This document shows, piece after piece, positions 29,379 through 38,696 of a DNA stretch of 64,000 nucleotides (positions are counted from its first letter, which is position 1; the number at the start of each line of letters is the position of its first letter). The notes below the pieces were generated by a model. The model was given only the letters and a program-made list of their open reading frames with translations. It did not search any database and was not told where the DNA came from. Source of the DNA: Rikenellaceae bacterium (GTDB lineage: Bacteria > Bacteroidota > Bacteroidia > Bacteroidales > Rikenellaceae). The DNA lies in NCBI GenBank assembly GCA_015059925.1, contig SUZL01000002.1, positions 62,001 to 126,000 of the forward strand, read 5' to 3'. The position numbers were made by a program, and so were the translations under genes.

Positions 29379-30086
29379 TTATCCTACAAACTCCTCTACG
29401 CAACGCTTGTAAGCCGCCACGGGGTCTGCGGCCTGCGTGATGGGACGACCAACCACGATGTAGTCGGTACCGATCTCCTTTGCACGCGCGGGCGTGGTTA
29501 CACGCACTTGATCGCCAACCTCGCCATCGGCGAATCGCACGCCGGGTGTAACGGTAACGAAACCTGCACCGCACGCCTCCTTAACCATTCCGGCCTCCAG
29601 CGGTGAACACACAACGCCATCCAGACCTGCCACCTGCGCATTCTTGGCGTAGTGAACGATGGTCTCGTTGATGGTTGCGTTAATCAGAAGATCCTTCTGC
29701 ATACGCTCCTCGCTGGTCGAGGTGAGCTGCGTAACGGCGATAAGCAGAGGACGAGTTCCATCGGGGCGGGTGAGGCCCTCCAATGCGGCCTTCATCATCT
29801 CGATGGTACCTGCGGCGTGCAGATTACACATATCAACGTCCATCTTCGAGAGAACGGCCATCGACTTCTTCACCGTATTGGGAATGTCGTGCAACTTCAG
29901 ATCGAGGAAAATCTTATGTCCGCGCGCCTTGATCTCGCGAACGATAGCAGGGCCTGCGGCATAATAGAGTTCCATACCGATCTTCACGAAAGGCTTACAA
30001 TCGGTAAATTTATCAAGGAATGCGAGCGTGGTCTCGGCACTGTCGAAATCGCACGCGATGATTACATCTCTCTGGCTCATTGTCAT
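29379..30086 (-). CDS. pyrF: Orotidine 5'-phosphate decarboxylase
   Basis: [53 protein letters not shown]. Confidence 0.95.
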   Translation of the reverse strand: MTMSQRDVIIACDFDSAETTLAFLDKFTDCKPFVKIGMELYYAAGPAIVREIKARGHKIFLDLKLHDIPNTVKKSMAVLSKMDVDMCNLHAAGTIEMMKAALEGLTRPDGTRPLLIAVTQLTSTSEERMQKDLLINATINETIVHYAKNAQVAGLDGVVCSPLEAGMVKEACGAGFVTVTPGVRFADGEVGDQVRVTTPARAKEIGTDYIVVGRPITQAADPVAAYKRCVEEFVG

Positions 30087-30154
30087 TTTATTTAATAGTT
30101 ACTTTTCAAAGTGCTAATTTACAAAATTCCGATGAGAAAACAAAAGAGATAAAT

Positions 30155-30196
30155 AAAAAAAGCCTGCCCGACTTTTAATTGTCGGACAGGCTTCGA
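30155..30196 (-). terminator. Intrinsic terminator of the M28 peptidase gene
   Basis: - strand AGCCTGTCCGACAATTAAAAGTCGGGCAGGCTTTTTTTA. Confidence 0.8.
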
Positions 30197-30236
30197 TATT
30201 ATTTAATTTTCTCGCGCAATTACTGCGCATTGCGCC

Positions 30237-31787
30237 CTATCGTCTTGCTGTAGCTGCGGGTGCCATAGGATAGCCGGGCTTCACGGGGATACGAGCATCA
30301 TCCATAGCTGCATTCAACGCGATCCAAGCTGCGATAACAGCATCCACCTTCAGATCCTCCAGCGACAGACGCTCGTAGGTATCCATCACGGTGTGGTAGG
30401 TACGGCCATACTCCAACTCATCCTGAATGAACTGGTAAGCGGGAAGGCCCAAACCGTTGAATACAACGTGGTCGGTGCTACCCGTGCGACGCAGTGAGAG
30501 CGTATTGAAACCGAGCGACTCCAAAGGCTTCTTCCAAGCCTCGAAGAAGGGCACAGCCTGATCGTTCTCCTCGAGGTAGATACCGCGGAAACGGCCCGAA
30601 CCGTTGTCCATATTCAAATAGAGTGCGAAGTCATCGTAACCATCAAGCTTCTTACCCTTTGCCGAGTCGTAGAGGTTGATGTTGGCGTAACCGCGTGAGC
30701 CATAGAGGCCCTGCTCCTCGCCGCCCCACAACGCCAGACGGATCGTACGCTTGGGCTGAATACCGAGCGCCTTGATGATACGCATAGCCTCCATCATAAC
30801 GATGCAACCCGATGCGTTGTCGGCACCACCCGTACCACCGTGCCAAGAGTCGAAGTGAGCACCGATCAATACAATCTCGTCCTTGAGCTTGGGATCGGTT
30901 CCGGGAATCTCGGCGATTACGTTATTGATGCGCTGGTTGTCGGTAAATACATTCTTGATATTGAGCTCCATCTCAACCTTCTCGCCGCCAGCGATCATAC
31001 GAGCCATACGGCCGTGATCCTCGATGGGAAGCATAACCTCGCAAATAGGCTCGGGATCGCCCACCTTATACTGCACACCGCGCGAGGGAGCTACGTTGAA
31101 CGTACCGCCACCACTGATGATAGCCACAGGCTTCTCCTCCTTGAGCATATTGGTGATTGCGGTCTGCAACTCGCGTGAAGCCATCGATGCAGCACGGCTG
31201 ATCGAAGGAATACGGCTGTTTGAAGTGGGGCGGGGGTCCTGTGCAAGCACCTCCAACTCCTCCTCGGTAAAGCGTGTTGCCAGAGGATCGAATCGCATCT
31301 GGTAGGTCTGCGTCACGGGCATCAAAACGATCTTGCCTGCGAGCTTGCCCTTATACTTATCCAAGTCGGCCACGCTCTGCGCCTCGATGAGCACAACCTC
31401 ACCCTTTACCAGACCGTTGGTGCTACCTGACCACGCCTTGGGATTACCAGCAAAACTTGTATAGTAGGGAGCGGTCATTGCCACATAGTTCATCTCGTTG
31501 TCCCAACCGCCCTTCGCAAAATCAAATGCGTACTCGGCTCGGGGGTTCGACAAACCCATCTCCTTCAAATACTCGATAACCATCTTCTCGGCACGCAACT
31601 TGAGCTGCGATGCAGCCAAACGGGGGCCCATATTGTCGGTCATAAACTGCGCCATCGACTCAATCTGCGACTTTGCAAAACCCTCATTCTTCACCTTGTA
31701 AGCCAAATCGGCCGGCAGGCACGTCTGTGCGTTAATTGCCGTATTTGCCAGCAATACAGCAAATAACAAAGAAACCACTCTCTTCAT
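30237..31787 (-). CDS. M28 family metallopeptidase with PA-like insert, secreted
   Basis: Signal peptide; LIGAHFDSWHGGTGGADNASGC, LWGGEEQGLYGSRGY. Confidence 0.9.
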   Translation of the reverse strand: MKRVVSLLFAVLLANTAINAQTCLPADLAYKVKNEGFAKSQIESMAQFMTDNMGPRLAASQLKLRAEKMVIEYLKEMGLSNPRAEYAFDFAKGGWDNEMNYVAMTAPYYTSFAGNPKAWSGSTNGLVKGEVVLIEAQSVADLDKYKGKLAGKIVLMPVTQTYQMRFDPLATRFTEEELEVLAQDPRPTSNSRIPSISRAASMASRELQTAITNMLKEEKPVAIISGGGTFNVAPSRGVQYKVGDPEPICEVMLPIEDHGRMARMIAGGEKVEMELNIKNVFTDNQRINNVIAEIPGTDPKLKDEIVLIGAHFDSWHGGTGGADNASGCIVMMEAMRIIKALGIQPKRTIRLALWGGEEQGLYGSRGYANINLYDSAKGKKLDGYDDFALYLNMDNGSGRFRGIYLEENDQAVPFFEAWKKPLESLGFNTLSLRRTGSTDHVVFNGLGLPAYQFIQDELEYGRTYHTVMDTYERLSLEDLKVDAVIAAWIALNAAMDDARIPVKPGYPMAPAATARR

Positions 31788-31989
31788 TTTCTTTCATTTT
31801 AGATTAGTTAATACTCGCAACGACTATCGGCCAACTTTCGCGCAGCACTCTGTTTCTGCTCCAATGCAACCTAACGGCAAACACCTAACACCAACATCGA
31901 AAATCTGCTTTCCTTGCAACTGCCGCTCGGAAACTGGCCCAAAAGTACACCATTGCATAACGCAAAGTTAATAAAATATTTATATAAAC

Positions 31990-32035
31990 AAAAAAAATAA
32001 ATGCAGCATCTCGCTTTGAGACACTGCATTTATAT
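31990..32035 (-). terminator. Intrinsic terminator after fabG
   Basis: - strand ATAAATGCAG...CTGCATTTAT followed by T run. Confidence 0.75.
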
Positions 32036-32054
32036 CTTTACCTGCTTTGCAGGA

Positions 32055-32801
32055 TTAGCAATTCATCGCACCGCAGCAGTGGATAACCTGACCGCTGACA
32101 TACGACGAGAGATCGCTCGCCAAGAAGAGCGCCACGTTAGCCACATCCTCGGGCGTACCGCCACGACGCAGAGGAATCTGCTGATTCCACGCATCGCGAA
32201 CCTCCTGCGGAAGCTGATTGGTCATCTCGGTGATGATAAATCCCGGAGCGATGCAGTTAGCACGGATTCCGCGAGGGCCCATCTCCTTTGCGATCGACTT
32301 CGCCAGACCGATCATACCGGCCTTCGATGCCGAGTAGTTGCACTGGCCGGCATTACCCGAAACGCCCACAACCGACGACATATTGATAATCGAGCCACCA
32401 CGCTGACGCGCCATTACGGGCGTTACGGCGTGGATAAAGTTGAACGCCGACTTCAGGTTTACACCAATCACGGCATCCCACTGAGCCTCCGACATACGCA
32501 TCATCAGACCATCCTTCGTAATACCTGCGTTATTAACCAGAACGTCCAGATGGCCAAACTCCTCGACAACCTGCTTCACCACCTCGTGAGCCTCGTCAAA
32601 CGACGCGGCATTCGACGCATAAGCCTTAGCCTTAACGCCATAGGACTCCAACTCTGCGAGAGTCTGCTCGGCAGCCTCATTAATCACCAAATCGGTGAAA
32701 GCCACATCGGCACCCTCGGCAGCAAAACGCAGTGCGATAGCCTTGCCGATACCTCTGGCAGCACCTGTAACCAGAGCCACCTTTCCTTCCAAAAGTTTCA
32801 T
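32055..32801 (-). CDS. fabG: 3-oxoacyl-ACP reductase
   Basis: SDR motifs TGAARGIGKAIA, YSASKAGMIGLAKS. Confidence 0.93.
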   Translation of the reverse strand: MKLLEGKVALVTGAARGIGKAIALRFAAEGADVAFTDLVINEAAEQTLAELESYGVKAKAYASNAASFDEAHEVVKQVVEEFGHLDVLVNNAGITKDGLMMRMSEAQWDAVIGVNLKSAFNFIHAVTPVMARQRGGSIINMSSVVGVSGNAGQCNYSASKAGMIGLAKSIAKEMGPRGIRANCIAPGFIITEMTNQLPQEVRDAWNQQIPLRRGGTPEDVANVALFLASDLSSYVSGQVIHCCGAMNC

Positions 32802-32848
32802 ATTTTAGCTTTTAATATTTTTTCTTACGGCAAATATACAAAAAATTT

Positions 32849-34099
32849 CTATCCGTTCCACTTGCGCAGCGCAACACAGCTGTTATGACCGCCAAAACCC
32901 AGCGAATTTGAGATAGCAATCGTTACGTCAGCCCTGCGTGCCACGTTGGGAACATAGTCCAAATCGCACTCGGGATCGGGCTCGTTGAGTCCGATAGTGG
33001 GAGGAACTACGCCATTCTCCAGCGTAAGGACACACGCAATAAGCTCCACAGCACCCGTTGCACCCAACATATGGCCTGTCATCGACTTCGTCGAGCTGAT
33101 CATAGCCTTGTGAGCCGCCTCCTCGCCCATAGCGAGTTTGATGGCTGCCGTCTCCGACTTGTCGTTAAGCGGCGTACTCGTACCGTGAGCGTTGATGTAG
33201 AGCAGATCCTTCTCGGCATCGAAGCCCGCCTCGGCGAGCGACTGCTTGATTGCACGCGATGCAGGAACGCCATCGGGCGAGGGAGCCGTAACGTGGTGAG
33301 CATCACAGCTATTACCATAGCCCACAACCTCGGCATAGATCTTCGCGCCACGCTTCTGCGCATTCTCCAGCGACTCGAACACCAGCACACCTGCGCCTTC
33401 GCCCATCACAAAACCGTTACGGTTGGCGCTGAAGGGAATAGAGGCGTTCTTGGGATCGGTCGAGCGAGTTAGAGCCTTGCTGTTGGCAAAACCACCGATA
33501 GCGAGGGGGTGAATCGAGGCCTCGGCACCTCCTGCGATGATTGCATCGGCATAGCCGTGCTTGATGGCACGATAGGCCTCACCAGCGGCGTGCGTACCTG
33601 TTGCACAAGCCGTTACAACGGGCAGACACACACCCTGAGCATTATACTTGATAGCCACATTTCCTGCCGCAATGTTACCAATCATCATCGGCACGAACAA
33701 CGGCGAGATGCGATTTACGCCCTCGTTCAACAGCTTCGTGGTCTCGTTCACAAACGTATTCATACCGCCAATACCCGAGCCGATATATACGCCCAGACGG
33801 TCAGCCGCTACATTCTCGCCGCTCTTCAAGCCACTCTGCTGCATCGCCTGATAAGCCGCCGCCAAAGCAAATTGGCAATAGAGATCGTTGCGACGAATGT
33901 CGTTACGCTCCAGACCATTCTCCTCGGGCGCGAAATCCTTCACCTGACCGGCCACGCTGATCGGGAGATCATACTCCTCGAAGCCCTTGATGTGGTCGAT
34001 ACCGCATCGGCCCTCGGCGAGCGACGTCCAGAAGTCATTTATATTGTTTCCTACGGGCGAAATCACACCCATACCGGTGATAACTACTCTTTGTTCCAT
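32849..34099 (-). CDS. fabF: Beta-ketoacyl-ACP synthase II
   Basis: RVVITGMGVISPVG, TACATGTHA, NAHGTSTPLND, LGFGGHN. Confidence 0.96.
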   Translation of the reverse strand: MEQRVVITGMGVISPVGNNINDFWTSLAEGRCGIDHIKGFEEYDLPISVAGQVKDFAPEENGLERNDIRRNDLYCQFALAAAYQAMQQSGLKSGENVAADRLGVYIGSGIGGMNTFVNETTKLLNEGVNRISPLFVPMMIGNIAAGNVAIKYNAQGVCLPVVTACATGTHAAGEAYRAIKHGYADAIIAGGAEASIHPLAIGGFANSKALTRSTDPKNASIPFSANRNGFVMGEGAGVLVFESLENAQKRGAKIYAEVVGYGNSCDAHHVTAPSPDGVPASRAIKQSLAEAGFDAEKDLLYINAHGTSTPLNDKSETAAIKLAMGEEAAHKAMISSTKSMTGHMLGATGAVELIACVLTLENGVVPPTIGLNEPDPECDLDYVPNVARRADVTIAISNSLGFGGHNSCVALRKWNG

Positions 34100-34114
34100 C
34101 TATCTGATTTTAAT

Positions 34115-35068
34115 TTATTTATTCCATTCAATAATACAAGCACCGGTAGTAAATCCCGCACCGAATGCGCTCAACAACAACTTATCGCCACGCTGCAACT
34201 TACCCTCGCGCGCGAGTTCGTCGAGCAACATCGGCACGCTGGCCGACGAGGTGTTTCCGCAACGCTCCACGTTGGTCGGGAAGTGCGACATATCGAGCTT
34301 GAGCCAATTGGCAATAGCGTCGATGATTCGCAGGTTAGCCTGATGCAGAACATAGTATTTAATATCCGACGGCTGCAGGCCTGCATTATCCAGCAACGTC
34401 TTAATATCACGCGATGACGAGAGTACGGCTGTTTTGAAAACCTCCTTACCATTCATATACATCGGGCCCGAGGGCTCATCCTTGGTAATATATGGGGTAG
34501 GCTCCAGTCGGCGTACATAGTGCAGACAATCGGTCTTGCTCACAGTGGTCAGACGCGAGTCGATTAATCCATCACCCTCGGTTACAACAACCGCGCCTGC
34601 GCCATCGCCAAACAACACGCACAGCGAGCGATCCTCCCAATCGACCATTCGCGTGGGCTCCTCAGCGGCCATCACCAGAATATTTTTTGCCTTGCCGCTC
34701 TTGAGTCGGTCGTCGGCCATATCCAACGCATAGATAAATCCCGAGCAGGCTGCATTCACATCAACAGTCGCACAACGTGCGCCGATGGCTCCCTGCACGA
34801 TGCAACTCAGGCTGGGTGTGATATACTCATTAACTACATTCGAGCAGATTATATAATCGATGTCGGCGGGTGTCAATCCTGCATCCTCAATCGCCTTCAT
34901 TGCCGCTTCGGTTGCCAGATCCTCCAAGCGCTCCGATGAGATGAGGCGGCGCTCGGTAATTCCCGTGCGTGTGCGAATCCACTCATCGCTCGTGTCGAGG
35001 AATGTTTCGAGCATCGCATTTGTAACAACTTTGGCAGGGTGGGCCCTGCCCGTTCCGATAATCTTCAT
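34115..35068 (-). CDS. fabH: Beta-ketoacyl-ACP synthase III
   Basis: DEWIRTRTGITERR, VNAACSGFIYAL, HQANLRIIDA. Confidence 0.96.
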   Translation of the reverse strand: MKIIGTGRAHPAKVVTNAMLETFLDTSDEWIRTRTGITERRLISSERLEDLATEAAMKAIEDAGLTPADIDYIICSNVVNEYITPSLSCIVQGAIGARCATVDVNAACSGFIYALDMADDRLKSGKAKNILVMAAEEPTRMVDWEDRSLCVLFGDGAGAVVVTEGDGLIDSRLTTVSKTDCLHYVRRLEPTPYITKDEPSGPMYMNGKEVFKTAVLSSSRDIKTLLDNAGLQPSDIKYYVLHQANLRIIDAIANWLKLDMSHFPTNVERCGNTSSASVPMLLDELAREGKLQRGDKLLLSAFGAGFTTGACIIEWNK

Positions 35069-35285
35069 TAATTAAATTTTGATTTCTAAAACACGTTTCT
35101 TTTAACCAATCGATAGACCCGACAAAATCGTCGGATCGGTCGCAAAATTATCGAAAACACACTGCAATGCCATAAAAGTGCGGTCGAAAGTACTGTTTTG
35201 TGGCTAAATTCTCATTTTTGGGGGTAAAACATAGTGTTTTTTGGAGTAAAATTCCGATATTTGCAGCAATCATTAACCGAAAAAT

Positions 35286-36212
35286 ATGTCAAAAATGCAT
35301 AAAAATAGGGAGCTGCCGAAGTTTCTTTTGAATAGAAAATACCTGCTCGGATCGGTCATTTTCATCCTGACTTTTTCGGCATTTTTCCTTGCTATATACA
35401 CCCCCTTTTCATCCACATCGTGGATCAGTTTACGCGATGCACAGAGCTTCGGAATGACCGCTTCGTTCTACATCGTCGCTCTGGCCATACTTCTGGTCAG
35501 TAAGCTCATTATGCACAGCGTACAGTCCAAAATCGACTTCACACCGCTGAAATACATCCTCTGGATTATAGCCGAAGTGGTGATAATTTCACTCTTCTAC
35601 ACCCACTTTACATATATATTTATAGCCCCTCTCGAGGAGTCAATTTTCAATATTATGTTCAAGGCGTTCGGGTGTATCATCCTCATCATCGCCATACCTT
35701 ATACCATAATGACTCTCTTCGCAGCCTACAAAGCCAAGACCGAGGAGCTGCAGATGCTGCAATACGAACTCTCACTCGTGAGTGGGGAGTCGGTCGTATA
35801 TCCGTCGCTGATCAATCTCTACGACTACAACGGCGCTCTCAAATTCACCATCAACTCCGACTCGCTCTACTATATGGAGTCGCAGGATAACTACGTCAAG
35901 ATTTTCTACGAGAATAACGGCAAGATTCTCTCATATATGTTGCGCAGCCGCACCAAGACCATCGAGGAGAACCTCTCCGACACGAGCGTGGTGCGATGCC
36001 ATCGTTCGTATATGGTCAATGTAATGAAGATCAACCACATCAAGAAGGGTGGCAAGGCCCGTTACATCGTTCTCTCGAGCGATGACATCAAGCCCATCCC
36101 CGTATCGAAGAGCTATTTCAAGAATCTGATTACCAAGATCGACAAGTACAACACCTCTCAGGCAGCAACTCTCGCGGCCGAGGGCGAGGAGAGCGACAAG
36201 GCCGAGGCATAA
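35286..36212 (+). CDS. Membrane-anchored LytTR-family transcriptional regulator
   Basis: About four N-terminal TM helices; C-terminal LytTR domain (LYYMESQDNYVKIFYENNGKILSYMLRSRTKTIEENL...RCHRSYMVNVMKI). Confidence 0.88.
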   Translation: MSKMHKNRELPKFLLNRKYLLGSVIFILTFSAFFLAIYTPFSSTSWISLRDAQSFGMTASFYIVALAILLVSKLIMHSVQSKIDFTPLKYILWIIAEVVIISLFYTHFTYIFIAPLEESIFNIMFKAFGCIILIIAIPYTIMTLFAAYKAKTEELQMLQYELSLVSGESVVYPSLINLYDYNGALKFTINSDSLYYMESQDNYVKIFYENNGKILSYMLRSRTKTIEENLSDTSVVRCHRSYMVNVMKINHIKKGGKARYIVLSSDDIKPIPVSKSYFKNLITKIDKYNTSQAATLAAEGEESDKAEA

Positions 36213-36228
36213 CCTTCGGGCAGAGCGA

Positions 36229-36308
36229 AACAGAGCAGGGTAGGACAGGACAGGGTAGAACAGGATAGGACAAAATAGGGTAGAACAAGACAGTATAGGC
36301 AGGGCAGG
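36229..36308 (+). repeat. Degenerate pentanucleotide repeat tract (consensus RRYAG)
   Basis: In-register pentamers aacag agcag ggtag gacag gacag ggtag aacag gatag gacaa aatag ggtag aacaa gacag tatag gcagg gcagg. Confidence 0.8.
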
Positions 36309-36315
36309 CGCATTG

Positions 36316-36885
36316 TCATAGCAACCCCGCCTGATAATAGACGATGATCTGCTCCAGAACGCGATCCTCCTCCGCTTCGCCATATTGCGTCTTGAGGTTG
36401 TGGCCAAACAGACGACCTATTCCCTGCCAGAAACTCGCCACAAATCCGCCTCGAAATTCACGAATCACCTCAAAGGCTGTCTGGTCGGTTTCGCGGTCGA
36501 TGAGTTTTATAAAGACGCGCCCCTGCGTGCGAGTCATACGCGACGCAACGGGGGTATATTCATCCACTATCTGCTTGTAGCACTGCTTGATATATTGTCG
36601 CCGATCCTTCTTATCAAGCATCAGCAACGTATCCTCCATCTCGTACATCGTCTGCTTTGCCAGCTGCGCCATCGGATAGACAATCTTCACTGCATTGACC
36701 AATCGCTGGTAACGTCTTAAATCGATGGGACGGCTGAAAGCCATCACGGGCGCTATATCCACCTGCAAAATAGAATCCCCGCCATCGGGCACCATACGCT
36801 GACGCACAATGCCTCGCGAGCGCTGCGCCATCGCATCGGGCACAACGCACGCCAAAAGCAGCAGTATGAGAATCCAGCGTCGCAT
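36316..36885 (-). CDS. DUF4294 domain-containing secreted protein
   Basis: Signal peptide; FSRPIDLRRYQRLVNAVKIVYPMAQLAKQ...YIKQCYKQIVDEYTP. Confidence 0.8.
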   Translation of the reverse strand: MRRWILILLLLACVVPDAMAQRSRGIVRQRMVPDGGDSILQVDIAPVMAFSRPIDLRRYQRLVNAVKIVYPMAQLAKQTMYEMEDTLLMLDKKDRRQYIKQCYKQIVDEYTPVASRMTRTQGRVFIKLIDRETDQTAFEVIREFRGGFVASFWQGIGRLFGHNLKTQYGEAEEDRVLEQIIVYYQAGLL

Positions 36886-36968
36886 CGTTTCTTTTCACAA
36901 ATATAACTCTTTAACGGCTATTTACGAAAAATTAGTATGACGATAGGGTAGCCGCCACCCCTAAAAAA

Positions 36969-37005
36969 CAAAAAAATCCGCCAACCCATCGGGCCGGCGG
37001 ACTCT
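36969..37005 (-). terminator. Intrinsic terminator of the pyr operon
   Basis: - strand GTCCGCCGGCCCGATGGGTTGGCGGATTTTTTTG. Confidence 0.8.
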
Positions 37006-37022
37006 ATCCAAAGTGCATTGCT

Positions 37023-37949
37023 TTACTTCACAATGCCAATAATATCGCTCAGACGCTCAATACCCAGACGCTCCATCTCTGCGGGCAAATCCTCGATGAT
37101 TCGCTTGCAGGCGTAGGGATCCTTCAGATTGGCAGCACCCACCTGCACCGTCGTAGCACCCGCCATCATCATCTCGATAACGTCCGATGCACTCTCCACG
37201 CCACCGCATCCCATCACGGGAATCGAGCAGGCGTTAGCCACCTGATATACCATACGCACCGCTACGGGGAAGATCGCAGGGCCCGAGAAACCACCCATCT
37301 TATTGGCGATAACGGGACGGCGACGCTTAGTGTCGATACGCATACCCAGCAACGTGTTAATCAAGCAGATACCATCAGCTCCCGCCTCCTCGCAAGCCTT
37401 CGCAATTGCTACGATATCGGTTACATTGGGGCTGAGCTTGATGAATATGGGCTTGGTCGTTACGGCTTTCACGGCGCGCGTAACCTCGGCCGCCATCTCG
37501 GGCTGCGTACCGAAACTCATACCGCCATTATGCACATTGGGGCACGATACGTTCACCTCGATGATTGCCACCTGCTCCTCCTTATCGACCTTCGCGCAAC
37601 ACTCGGCATACTCCTCGATCGAGAAGCCGCTGATGTTGGCCACGATAGGCTTATGGAAAATCTCGCGCAACGCGGGCAACTCCTTCGCCACAACAGCATC
37701 CACACCCGGATTCTGCAAACCCACCGAGTTTATCAGTCCCGAACGGCACTCGGCAATACGGGGCGTGGGGTTACCGAAACGCGCCTCGCGCGTCGTTCCC
37801 TTGATAGATATCGAGCCGAGGATGTTGATATCGTAGAACTCATTATGCTCACGACCGAAACCAAACGTTCCACTCGCAGGAATAACGGGGTTGTCCAGCT
37901 TCACGCCGCACAACTCAACCGACAAATCAAATTTCTTATCCATATCCAT
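37023..37949 (-). CDS. pyrD: Dihydroorotate dehydrogenase catalytic subunit (class 1B)
   Basis: NPVIPASGTFGFG, NVSCPNVHNGG, IPVMGCGGVESASDVIEMMMAGA. Confidence 0.95.
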   Translation of the reverse strand: MDMDKKFDLSVELCGVKLDNPVIPASGTFGFGREHNEFYDINILGSISIKGTTREARFGNPTPRIAECRSGLINSVGLQNPGVDAVVAKELPALREIFHKPIVANISGFSIEEYAECCAKVDKEEQVAIIEVNVSCPNVHNGGMSFGTQPEMAAEVTRAVKAVTTKPIFIKLSPNVTDIVAIAKACEEAGADGICLINTLLGMRIDTKRRRPVIANKMGGFSGPAIFPVAVRMVYQVANACSIPVMGCGGVESASDVIEMMMAGATTVQVGAANLKDPYACKRIIEDLPAEMERLGIERLSDIIGIVK

Positions 37950-37954
37950 CCTCC

Positions 37955-38695
37955 TTACCAGATTATCTCTTCACGTTTCATTACGGGGCCCTCCTTGCAG
38001 ATGCGTTTGTTGCCCGTCAGCGTCTTGCAGCTGCAACCCATACAAGCGCCGAAGCCGCAACCCATACGCTCCTCGAACGAGAGCTCACCGCTCACCGTCG
38101 TATTGTCGCACAGCGCCTTAAGCATCGGCAGCGGACCGCACGAGTAGAAGTAGTCGAACTCTACCTCACCCTCACGAATTGCATCCGTCACAAAGCCCTT
38201 CGTACCAACCGAGCCATCGGCCGTCGAGATATATACCTCTGCACCCAACGCACGGAACTCGTCGGCATAGAAGATCTCTTTAGCGGTGTTGAAGCCCAGC
38301 ACTACGCTCACCTTCTTGCCGCGAGCCAGCAGCTCCTTGGCCAGACGATAGAGTGGTGGAACACCCACACCGCCGCCCACCAGCAGCGGACGCTCGCACT
38401 CGACATCGACATCGAAGCCATTGCCGAGTCCCGTCAGCACATCCAGCTCCTCGCCAGACGTCATACGGCTCATCTGCTCCGTACCACGACCTACGACCTT
38501 GTAGATGATGGTGATGGTATTCTCCGTCCAATCGTTGATCGAGATGGGACGACGCAGATACAACCCCTCGAGCTCGATATTCACGAACTGTCCCGGACGG
38601 CTGATCCACTGCGTATCACCCTCGAGCACCATACGCCAGACATCTGACGTAAGGGGCTCGTTGGCAACGATTTTATAGATTCCTTTCTTATACAT
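37955..38695 (-). CDS. pyrK: Dihydroorotate dehydrogenase electron transfer subunit
   Basis: FAD/2Fe-2S protein; MGCGFGACMGCSCKT cysteine motif; start set at MYKKGIYK. Confidence 0.93.
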   Translation of the reverse strand: MYKKGIYKIVANEPLTSDVWRMVLEGDTQWISRPGQFVNIELEGLYLRRPISINDWTENTITIIYKVVGRGTEQMSRMTSGEELDVLTGLGNGFDVDVECERPLLVGGGVGVPPLYRLAKELLARGKKVSVVLGFNTAKEIFYADEFRALGAEVYISTADGSVGTKGFVTDAIREGEVEFDYFYSCGPLPMLKALCDNTTVSGELSFEERMGCGFGACMGCSCKTLTGNKRICKEGPVMKREEIIW

Positions 38696-38696
38696 A

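Noticed and set aside
31800-31990. Long 5' UTR of the M28 peptidase gene as a riboswitch
   Set aside because: A -7-like TAACTTTGC suggests a leader of about 165 nt, but I found no convincing stable structure or terminator by eye.
36229-36308. Short-repeat tract considered as a CRISPR array
   Set aside because: Units are 5 nt with no spacers and no cas genes nearby.
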